Source of the DNA: Desmodus rotundus
Taxonomy: Eukaryota; Chordata; Mammalia; Chiroptera; Phyllostomidae
Assembly: GCF_022682495.2 (NCBI RefSeq)
Contig: NC_071392.1
Location: 140,254,818 to 140,318,817 of the forward strand
DNA length: 64,000 nt
Reading direction: 5' to 3'
Below, piece after piece: positions 51,901 through 64,000 of the stretch. Position numbers and translations under genes: made by a program. Positions within the stretch are counted from its first letter, which is position 1. The number at the start of each line of letters is the position of its first letter. Under the pieces are notes generated by a model that saw only the letters and a program-made list of their open reading frames with translations, did not search any database and was not told the origin of the DNA.

Positions 51901-52529
51901 GCCAGGGATGACACAACCCCACTTATGTCACATTCTACTGTTTAAAGGGGGCCTTGGGGCCAGATCAGATGCAAGAGGAACTGCTCACTGACGTGAGAAT
52001 TACTGCAGACTCCCAATCTTCCTGTGTCCAAATTGCAGTGTTCGCAGTAGTGATCCTGCCCCTGCTGCTTCATCAAATGTTGGGTGTGTGAGCTTCAGTT
52101 CTCCCGTCTCTGGATCGAGAGAGGGCACATCTGAAACTTACACAGAAACCATCATGACACCCCAAACTTTGAGCTTTAGGACAAATTATGGAGATTTAGA
52201 TTGTCTCCCACAGGGAGAGAGTGAGGATGTTTTTAACATTAAAGGAAGGAAAATGAGTATTTATAGCTAATGTAATATTAATATGAAATATATATTATGG
52301 AGTAGACATTTCACAGTAACATTTCTAACGTAGAATATTTTAGAAAGCCCCTCTAAAATGCCTGAATTCTGAAGGAGCTGTTTGAGACAAACTTTGTGAA
52401 GGCGCGTCAGTATGATCTATTTTGTGGACTTGTTTAGAAGACCAAAGAAATGACTGTTTCTAAAGGATTTAGGGTTGTGACAGGCACTTTGTAGATACTG
52501 TGTGAATGTTTGCTAAATAAGTCCTTTAC
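48915..52529. other. Intergenic, SMIM3-ZNF300
   Basis: No gene. An L1-like scrap is at about 49100-49390 ('aattctatacccagcaaaac'). At about 51540-51945 the sequence resembles an antisense old LTR (words such as 'atggtggccattggtgctgg'), family unresolved. Nothing else. Confidence 0.45.
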
Positions 52530-52719
52530 ACTTACATCAAAAATAGGAAATAAATATATAACCCCCCATAAGTCCCTGAACTCCCTGAACTCTAGCCACA
52601 GACTCCCGAGGGGCCCATGGGCCCACCGTCAAGGTCCTTTGGTCTGGAATAAATGGAGGCATTAGGCAAATGCCTCCTCCCTTGCTACCTCCACACCGCT
52701 TCTGCCCACACCCCTGCCA

Positions 52720-52988
52720 GGGTCTGAATGTTTGTGGGCATTCCTTCAAAATTCCTATGTGGAAATCCTAACCCTGCAGGGGACAGTGTTAGGGGCTGGG
52801 GCCTTGGGTGTGATTAGGTCATGAGGACGGAGCCCTGAGGAATGGGATTAGCCCCTTACAGAAGAGTGTTGGCCCCAGGACAGGGCCCTGCGGGCACCCT
52901 GACCTTGGTCCTTCAGCCTCCAGCACTGTGAGAATTAAGTCACGCTGTCTGTGGCAGTTGTTACAGCGGCCCAGGGGCACTGAGACAC
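52720..52988 (+). mobile_element. MaLR-type LTR inserted in duplication copy B
   Basis: 'ggtctgaatgtttgtgggca', 'ggggccttgggtgtgattag', 'gtcatgaggacggagccctg' and 'cagcctccagcactgtgaga' are in MaLR LTR order. Copy A is continuous across the corresponding point (about 44022), so this LTR is absent there. Confidence 0.75.
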
Positions 52989-54467
52989 CATCCTTGCCTC
53001 CTGGCATCAGAGGAGAACAGTCCTTTTCTGACCTCACTTTCCCTCTGTTTGGGATCCCAGGCCCTCCCACTTCACCAGGGACTTGGTGCAGGACGGCATC
53101 CCCACTCCTTGCACACGGCTGTGTGCCAAGACACAGAGCCATCAGACCCTTTGCACACAGCAGGTACTCATCGGTTTGTGCACAGCCATGCCAGGACCAA
53201 AGTTGGGCAAAGGGGAAAAGGCAGGGGCACCGTCCCAGTTACAACATTACTTCTCAATGCCCAGAAGCGTGCTGGCCTTACCTAGAGGTGGAAGGAAAAA
53301 AATTGTCCCGAACCCTGGGAGGCAAACCCCATGGTGAGATTCCATTTCGCTGGTGGGTGCTGGGACCTCCCATTTCACTGGCCTGGGCTGACGCTGAGGT
53401 GACGGTAGCAAATAGAAAGGGTGCTGAGTGAAAAACATGGAAAGACACTCACGGTGCTTCCATAATTTCAGAGTCCGGGTGCCATAAAAAAATGGTTTAA
53501 ACTTTGAAGGGGAAATGGGGAGATACGAGAATTTCTATGGCTGAGTACCTGAGAGAAGGTTTGAGAGTGAGCCACTTAAAATCGATGAGGCTGGCCTCCG
53601 GCCGCTGCTGTGTGATATCAGCCTAGGGGCACAGTGAGTGTGGCGTGGCTCACACTGCGCCACTTTGTTAGCTCTTGTATCATCAGAACTTTCTTGCTGT
53701 GTTTGATGCAGCTGATCACTTCTTCCTACTAGAAACTCCTTCTTGGCACCACGCTCTCCCGGTTTCCTCATTTCCTTGACCGTTCCTGCTCTGTTTCCTC
53801 CCTGAGTCCCATTTCTTCTCCCCGTCTCTGGTGAACTCGCCCATCTCCTGGTTTCACCCACGTCTGTGCTGAGGGCTTCCCAGCTCTACCACCCGCCCAG
53901 CTTCCCCACAGAGCCTCAGAACCAGAGCCGGACACCTGCAGCTGGCCCCCTCCAGCCCGCTGCTCCACTCACCTTCAGCTGTGTCTCCCTTCAAATGCAA
54001 GTGAACACCTTTTTGTGTATTGCAAAGACCTCATTTACCTCCTGGGACAGCCAGTGGGGCGTCACATCAGCATTCGGGCCATTTCACTGAGGGCACAATG
54101 TACATCCTACCTGCCTTTGAGGTAAAAGGCAAGCAGAGCCCAGAGGTTAAGACGCAGCAGAAACTCTGGGAGATGGGGCCTGGCTGCTTTGGGAGAGGAG
54201 CCAAAGGCTGGTTCTGCAAAGTCTTTGGTGCTGAAACTCATGGGGAAAACACGTCATATTTGGAAGCGCCTGGAGCCAAACATTTGAGGTTTTTCCAAAG
54301 CGAAATTTCAGAGAGTCCTTAATGTCAGCTTCTCTAATCTCAGATCCAATGTTGTAATGCCCTTGACAGAATCCTGACAGCTAAACCTATTTTTGAAAAT
54401 TTGCTACTCCAACCCAGGCAGTCTTATCTGGTATGGGCCACTTTTAACTATGAGAAAGTACTGTTTT

Positions 54468-54670
54468 TTTTTTTTTAAACACTTTATTTAATTTTAGAGA
54501 AAGGGAGGGAGAAAGAGAAGGAGAGAAACATCAATGTGTGGTTGCCTCTCTTGCGCCCCCAACTGGGGACCTGGCCCGCAATCCAGGCATGTGTCTGGAC
54601 TGGGAATCAAACCAGTGACTCTATGGTTCACAGGCCGGTACCAATCCACTAAGCCACACCAGCCAGGGCA
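54468..54670 (-). repeat. Ves SINE, minus orientation
   Basis: 'gagaaacatcaatgtgtggt', 'ctggactgggaatcaaacca' and 'ccactaagccacaccagcca', with target duplication agaaagtactgttttt / agaaagcactgttttt. Absent from duplication copy A. Confidence 0.92.
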
Positions 54671-54910
54671 AGAAAGCACTGTTTTTAACCGAGATCTGTC
54701 TCCCCATGACAGCCACTCACTGATTCTGTATGTCAGAGGCAGTTCAACATGCGTGTGCACACATGAACAATTTGTTAGTAGCTACTACAATGTAAAATTC
54801 AACGGGCATACTCCTTGGCCAGCAGTCTCGCTTCTAGGAATGCATTCTGCAGCTGTATGAATGAAAGTGTGTAAAACGGAGGTAGATGAGGAGGTTCACT
54901 GGTGAACTGT

Positions 54911-55435
54911 AGTAGTTCTTTTTTTCTCGTCAGCTCAGAAGAGCCACAAGTGCTTTATGGTGGGTCAGGCAAGGCAGATCGGTGAGCACCATAAGAAAGC
55001 AATCGCGTAACATTAAAACGACCGGGCTGTTTTCCTCCCCGGACTGTGATCTCCACAGGGCACTAGGTCAGCTCTACTGGGTGGTGAACTGATGTCTCCT
55101 GTGGGAAGAACCACCTGCTGCTCGCCTACGCCGTGCCAGCTGCGGCGCCTGACACTTCACGGTCACATCTACTGCTCCTAACAGTCTTGTGATTAAGGCA
55201 CCATCATCTCCCTTCACCGATGAAGAACATGGAGGCTCAGAGGATTGAAGTGGCCTGTGTTTGTCATCAGAGATAGGATTTCAAGCTACCTCTGACTACA
55301 TAACTTGTGCTCTTCGCCAGATAGTGGGTAAAATTTTTAATTTACTAATATAATAAGCAAAAAAAAAAAGGATTCCTTTTTTAAAAAGAACATATTTCAG
55401 ACTCGTAGAAAAGTTGCAAATATAATAGCGTCCTG
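54911..55435. other. Intergenic, MIR remnant
   Basis: A MIR-like piece is at about 55130-55300 ('cgtgccagctgcggcgcctg', 'ccttcaccgatgaagaacat'). No gene. Confidence 0.5.
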
Positions 55436-55582
55436 AAACTACTATAAAGGACACATGGACAAAACCAAGGGGGAGGGTGGAAGCAAGGGAGGGAGGTGGG
55501 TTTGGCTGGGGTGGGGGGGAGGGGTGGGGAGAAAATGCAGACAACTGTAACTGAACAATAATAAAGTAATTAAAAACAAACA
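55436..55582 (+). repeat. Bat L1 3'UTR fragment
   Basis: 'aaaccaagggggagggtgga', the G-rich 'ggtgggtttggctggggtgg', 'actgtaactgaacaataata' and an AT tail: the terminal part of a chiropteran L1. Confidence 0.75.
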
Positions 55583-57400
55583 GTGTCCTGATATCCCTCC
55601 CCCAGCTTCCCCTCATGTTAACATCTTACATAAACACATAATTACGAGAACCAGGAGATTAACATTGGTACGATATTATTAATATAAAATTCATATTCGA
55701 ATTTCATCAGTTTCCCACTGTTTTTTAAAAGCCCCTTTTCTGTTCCAAGATCCTCTCCAGGATCTCAGACTGCACTAGGTTGTTATTTCTACGTAGAGGT
55801 CTTATACTTTGTGATTAGATTTATTTTTGGTGTTTTATATTTTTTATGCTAATGTAAATAGTATCGTTAAATATTCACTGTTGCTGCTTTGTTGAATTAG
55901 TTTATTTAATATTAAAATTGCATAAAGCAACTAAACTCCTTTAGTTCTAATATTTAATGACTGTGTTTATTTTCTTTATACACAATTGTTTCATCTGCAA
56001 ATAATGTTCATTTTACTTTTTCCTTTCCAATCCTTGGGTCTGTCATTTCTTTTTCTTGCCCCATTGCACTGGGTAGCTCGTCTAGCAAAATGCTGAAGGA
56101 AAGTGAAGTGTTAAACCCGTGGATGCTAATTCCAAAGTGGGATTTTTACAGAAACCCATTATTAGATCAACAAGGTTTGCCTGGGGGCTGATGGTAAAAA
56201 GACCAAACAGGAGGCCTGTGAGGTAGGAACTGAGTTTGCTATTCTACCTAAGTCCCTCTTCGTTTACTCTGTGTGTTCCCAATAGGATCCCTTGTCCTTC
56301 CCAGGCCCTCACAGGGGCCAGTTCGGACACCTTCCCCGAGGAACCCTCTGAGTGGCTCAGCCCATGAAATGCCCCCCTAGGCCTCCTTCCCCAGGTCTGA
56401 GTGGTCAACGATCCCCGGTGGCAGTGTCCTCGGCTCGCTGTTCGCAGTGACACCAGGACTGGCCGCACAGGTCTCCACGTCCCCATAAGTTGTGCCCTCT
56501 CCCCTCCAGAGGTTCTCACCTAGAGGGGCCCTGTCTTTCCACAACCACACTTCAGCCACGCAAGAAGGGGATCGGGTGAGCAGGAAATGTGAAGGATTCA
56601 ACGGGCACTAGGCGAACATGCGTAAACTATGTTCATCCACACCGACACCCTCGTCCCCGCCAGGTACGTCCTCTGTGGGGCGCCTCCAGTGTTGGTCCTC
56701 ATCTGCAGCTGCTCACGGACAAACAGGTAAAAGCACAGGAAGGAGGGCGGGAAATATTTTAGAGATGCAATACTCCCAAATCTATGGCAGCCAGGACTTC
56801 TCACCCCAAGAGTTTTCCTCTGTAAGTGCCCTTGGTTCTCAGGGAGAACAGCTGAGGCTGCTGTGGGTCAGGAAGGAACTCAAGAGACATTAGATGAGGG
56901 TCTCTTATGTGCGATCACCACAGTTTATGTAAATGAGTGCAGGTAAAACACTACAGTAAGTATAATAAAATGTCACTTTACCATACCAGTAACCAAGGCC
57001 ACCAGACCAAAGACAGTCAAATGAACCAGTCATAGGAACGAGATATCAAAACGAGGGTGTCTGGAACACAAAGCAAGTTCAGATGTGTCTTGTAAACATT
57101 AGTGTTAGCACCCTGTTGCAGCAGGATAGACGGTAAAGACTAAAAAGAACTAATATTAACTAAAACTGTGTTCTGCATGGTACTTTTATTTACCAATAAG
57201 AAAAAATATTCAGGTGGGTGAAGCAGGCTTGCTGAAGTCACACTATCTGAATCGTTGAGCCAGGATTTAAACCCAAGACCATTTGGTTCTGTGCCCAAGT
57301 CTTTGCACCACTCCAAATCCCCAGTGGGGAAAGAGGAGAAGGGAGACCTGATCTAGAAGCACCAAGTTCAAGGTCCAGGTACATGTTTGAAATAAGAAAA
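55583..57400. other. Intergenic, downstream of ZNF300
   Basis: AT-rich at 55.6-56.2 kb, moderately GC-rich at 56.2-56.7 kb. Old-repeat words occur at about 57210-57300 ('ggatttaaacccaagaccat', MIR-like). No gene. Confidence 0.45.
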
Positions 57401-57415
57401 CACATAAATAGCACC

Positions 57416-57421
57416 TTTATT
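57416..57421 (-). terminator. ZNF300: Candidate polyadenylation signal of ZNF300
   Basis: AATAAA on the minus strand about 370 bases after the stop codon. Another AATAAA occurs at 57772-57778, almost at the stop; KRAB-ZNF genes often have long 3'UTRs, so the used site is uncertain. Confidence 0.4.
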
Positions 57422-57786
57422 AAATTCAGTTAACCTACTTTTCCACCTTTATATAAGAATTTTACATGTATCTTTAGGGGTCAAGCTAAGTCCCTCCTTA
57501 TAATGCAATTTCTAGGAACTGATTTTTCTTTTTTTACTCAAGCTTTCTTCATGCCCTTTACAGGGTATGGCGGTAGGGCCAAAATCATGATAAGCTAATA
57601 TTAGCAATTTCACAAAGTCTGGTTATTGTTACACGGCATAATAAAGAATATGCAACTTGATAACATTCTGTATACATAATTTGTTCTGCTGACCATTCAA
57701 ATCAGAGGTGAAAAAGCTTTACATACAATATGTCTTTCACAAACTTATCAAATTACTCAGGATTCTGGTATTTATTAAGGCTTGAG

Positions 57787-60522
<2,736 letters not shown>

Positions 60523-60618
60523 CTGGAAAAAGCCAACTTGAAATGTCTCTCTTTATGATCCATGGATCTTCGCCTTGTTCCAACTTGGAGATGACGTCTG
60601 GTTTGGACACTGGATGGC
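60523..60618 (-). CDS. ZNF300: ZNF300 KRAB B-box exon
   Basis: A 96-nt exon reading G-HPVSKPDVISKLEQGEDPW, then I-I-K-R-D-I-S-S-W-L-F-P and one base of the next codon. The KRAB-B core (KPDVISKLEQGEDPW) is intact; B boxes strengthen KRAB-A recruitment of TRIM28/KAP1. The acceptor is tttccatttaatag. The only good donor is CCAG|GTAAAA at 60522-60521. It leaves phase 1, as the acceptor of the finger exon needs, so the joined protein reads ...WLFP-D-RKHN. The human protein, as I recall it, has about nine more residues here (ending QADGRQ). The homologous bases for QADG are present in the bat just downstream but would be intronic. Confidence 0.9.
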
Positions 60619-60826
60619 CTATTAAATGGAAACGAGGAATTGGATACACAGCACTGAAGGAAGAAAGTGCAGGTTAGGTCTGTGATGACGAAGTCCAGCT
60701 GGCCCTCAGCAGAGTAATGATCTCCATTTGGGAAGGTAAGAAGATCGTGGAAGTCATTATATGGCAGGAGCCACCCAGCCACGGCAGCTGGCAGAGAGAG
60801 GTGTTTGACTGTACGAGTCTGAGTTA

Positions 60827-61287
<461 letters not shown>

Positions 61288-61695
61288 GTTATGGGCTAAA
61301 TTGTGTCCCTTGAAAACTCCTACGTTGAAACCCTAACCCCCAGTGCCTCAGAATGTCACCTTACTTGGAAATAGATCATTGCAGACGTGATTCCTTACAT
61401 GAGGTCATTAGGGTGGACTCTAATCCAATGTGACTGGTGTCCATAGCAACAGGAGGAATTTGAAGAGACGGACAGACAAGGAGAGATAATGATATGAAGA
61501 GACATGGGGAGCACATGGTCATCTACGACCCAAGGGGAGAGCCCTGGAAAGATCCTCCCTCATGGTCGTTCAAAGGAACCAACCCTACTGACAGGGTGAA
61601 TTTGACTCCAGAGCTGTGAGAGAATCCATTGCTGTTGTTGAATCCAGCCAGCTGGTCGCACTTTGTTGCAGCGGCTCTTGCAAACTGATACACCA
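61288..61695 (+). mobile_element. MaLR-type LTR, plus orientation
   Basis: 'gttatgggctaaattgtgtc', 'acgttgaaaccctaaccccc', 'atgaggtcattagggtggac' and 'ccagagctgtgagagaatcc' follow MaLR LTR order, ending near 'gcaaactgatacac'. It lies antisense to ZNF300 in its 5' intron or flank. Confidence 0.75.
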
Positions 61696-64000
61696 TATCT
61701 TATGTCTTAGAAAATAGAAAGAATATGGTCTGGATAGAGCAAGTATGTTAACTGTAAAAAATACCCCAAACCACAAAAGTAACAAAACAAAATGAATTTT
61801 TATTAATAATTACAGAGGAGAGAGGCCTTTTTAAGTATAACATTTAGAGGATCACAGAATGTCAAAGTTCTTAAAGATCACAATCTACATCTCCTCGTTT
61901 TATAGAAAAATACTCTAGCTCCTCCTAAGTCTAAGTTCTACTAAATATATACTCAATAGCTAGTAATACGATGAAATACATCAATTGAAATAGCGGTACC
62001 AAAGAACGAACTTAAGAAATGTGCGGAAAACATTCATGAAAAAAAAAACCCACAAGAAATTATTGACACGGCATTAAAATAAAGGACTTGGGTAAGTGTG
62101 GGGCCAAAAAGATGTTTCTGGAGGCAAAAATGACTATTTTAATTATGCCATCGTTATATTCACAGTAGTTGTTATCTAACAGAAGTTGAGTGAGCTGTAT
62201 TACTTTAAACTGTTTTTCAGGTTTTCTCTTCAATATTCCATCGTTAACAAATACTTCTTTCAGAATGAAAACAAATTAAATACTGTTCAGATATCAAGAG
62301 TCCCCTGCTTACAAAGCCTCCTTTGGACCCATCCCTGCATATACAAATAGTCCGATTTCAATCTTCCAGTTACTCTCATCCCGCACCAAGTCCCATATTC
62401 ATATCGTCAAGCCGCCAAGCATTTAGTTCATCCTCAAAACAACTCGATTAATGTTCCCATTTTACTTTTGAGAAAGCTGAGGATTACAGTGCTTCGCTGA
62501 CTGCCTGCCAGAGGCTACACGCCGCGTACACGGCTGATGCAAACTCAGATTCAAAAGCAAGTGTTCTGACTCAATAGCTGGGTTCCTGACCACTGCCTCC
62601 TTGATCCTGTAAACAAGATTTTTATGCTTTATGACTTTAGTATCATCCTTAGTCAAACTCTCCAAGAAACACCCTCCACTTTAGTTTTCCTCCAATTCTC
62701 AGCCTTCCTAAAACCACTCTGCTCTTTTTACTTTTGCAAAATGCTGTTTCCCATCCTCACCCTACTTCCCTCATGATCCAAAGTTCCATCTTTTAACCCT
62801 ATTCCCAACTTCCTTATAAAGCTCGTTGCTCTATCCCCTTACTGTAACAGTTCCTTGCTCTCACGTCCAGAGGTCAGTGGTGATTTCCACATTGTTGACC
62901 CCATTGTTCTCCCTGATTCCTCTCAGAAAAGAACAATGCCTAAATGTTCCTGAGATAGTCCACAGCTAGCCAGCGCATACGACACATATTGGGTGCCCAA
63001 GAAATGTTTGCCACAGAGGAATGAGTGAAGACTGTAGAGAATAAAAGAAAATTCGTTTTAAGTTAAACATATTTTTGTGCATCAGTCAATTATATTTTTT
63101 TGATCTGAAGAACAATAACATGAAAAAGATAATAAATATGGAATGTAGAGGAAATCTATTCTGATAGAAAAATTTATATGAGTAGATATAATTCTAGCAT
63201 TCTGTTTTTGTTTTATTATTGATATTTAAATGGTTCAGTTAACTAAATATGTATAAATCTTGTTACTTTTGAGAAAAATATCATGCATAATCAGTGGGAA
63301 ATTGTACTTTTGTCATCTACAAACAATTTTTACAGCTTGGATGACTGGGAGAATGGAAGAAAGGGGGGAAATGAAAGCAAAACATTAGAATACCCACATT
63401 ATTAAAATGGTTTTCAATAATATATATTTATCTCAATATATCCAAAACATGATTTTAAACATGTAATCAATCTTTAAATTACTAGTGAGTTAAACCTGTA
63501 TCTTCAAAATCTAGCACATGCTTTATACTTATAGCAATTTCGATTCAGACTAGCCGATTTCGAGTGCTCAGCACTGCATGTGGCTGGCGGCTCTGCGCCG
63601 GACACGCAGCTCTAACGTTACCACCATCCGGAAGGAAAAAACACGTCTTTTCACAGGAGAACTCAGCTGTTAAACTCTACTATAAAGTACACATAAGGAC
63701 TTCTAATACAAAAGCTGATTTCAAGACGGACAATAATAATGATGACATAATAATAACAGCTAACACTTAAATATAGAACAAACCATCCCCAGTTAATGTA
63801 GTTCTAAGCATGCCTGTTTTTTTCCCAACTTAATTCTCACAACAGCCCGATGAGGATTATAATCTCCATTTTACAGATGAGGAAATAATTCCAGTCAACC
63901 AGGCCACAAGGAAATACTACACATCTGCTAAAATAGTACAGGAGAATGCTAGGTACTGGCATGGGAAGATATTAAAAATGCACACAAAAATCACACCCTG
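61696..64000. other. ZNF300 5' intron or flank
   Basis: AT-rich. MIR-like pieces are at about 62455-62600 and 63745-63905 ('cagcccgatgaggattataa', 'ccattttacagatgaggaaa'). No CpG-rich promoter is visible, which suggests the ZNF300 promoter is beyond the right edge. Confidence 0.5.

Larger units (their letters stand above)
52530..54910 (+). repeat. Ancient direct duplication, copy B
   Basis: This is the second copy of the segment at 43860-47420. It is shorter: it lacks the 45.0-46.6 kb part of copy A, and has gained an LTR (52720-52988) and a Ves SINE (54468-54670). Best-conserved runs include 'gggatcccaggc', 'aagacacag', 'caggaccaaag', 'gaaccctgggagg' and 'tctctggtgaactc'. No intact gene lies in either copy. 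Confidence 0.7.

Overview
The window is nuclear DNA of a mammal, almost certainly a bat. Genes are split by large introns and lie far apart. At least eleven copies of a tRNA-derived SINE with the chiropteran Ves signature are present (a head with the tRNA-like B box, the 'cagtcagggcacat' block and a pyrimidine-rich tail), together with bat-type L1 3' ends, ancient MIR/L2 copies and several retroviral LTR relics. No bacterial, plasmid or phage features are present.

Three protein-coding loci are supported, and their order and orientation fit human 5q33.1 as I recall it. (1) DCTN4 (dynactin p62), minus strand: the first three coding exons lie at 9436-9302, 6837-6767 and 5196-5018. Its CpG-rich promoter is at about 8.7-9.7 kb, and the gene continues off the left edge. 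(2) SMIM3, plus strand: the whole 60-residue protein is in one exon at 35446-35628, with a 3'UTR to about 36.79 kb. A CpG-rich block at 19.0-19.55 kb, ending in a good splice donor, is the likely promoter and noncoding exon 1. (3) ZNF300, a KRAB zinc-finger repressor, minus strand: KRAB-A exon 60973-60847, KRAB-B exon 60618-60523 and a 12-finger terminal exon 59369-57787. The exon carrying its start codon was not found.

Layout: 1-9.7 kb is DCTN4 5' half; 9.7-19 kb is intergenic, with a retroviral LTR and a MaLR LTR; 19-36.8 kb is SMIM3; 36.8-57.4 kb is repeat-rich and holds no gene I can recognise; 57.4-61 kb is ZNF300; 61-64 kb is its 5' intron or flank.

The main points of interest are four. 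The ZNF300 KRAB-B exon appears to use a donor nine codons upstream of the expected one, keeping the reading frame. A degraded, interrupted direct duplication pairs about 43.86-47.42 kb with 52.53-54.91 kb. No IRGM-like GTPase is visible in the SMIM3-ZNF300 interval, where human has one. Two DNA transposons have clear ends: an internally deleted mariner with perfect TA flanks, and a 130-bp palindromic MITE. I found no clearly novel biological system. Comparisons with human proteins are from memory and need alignment.
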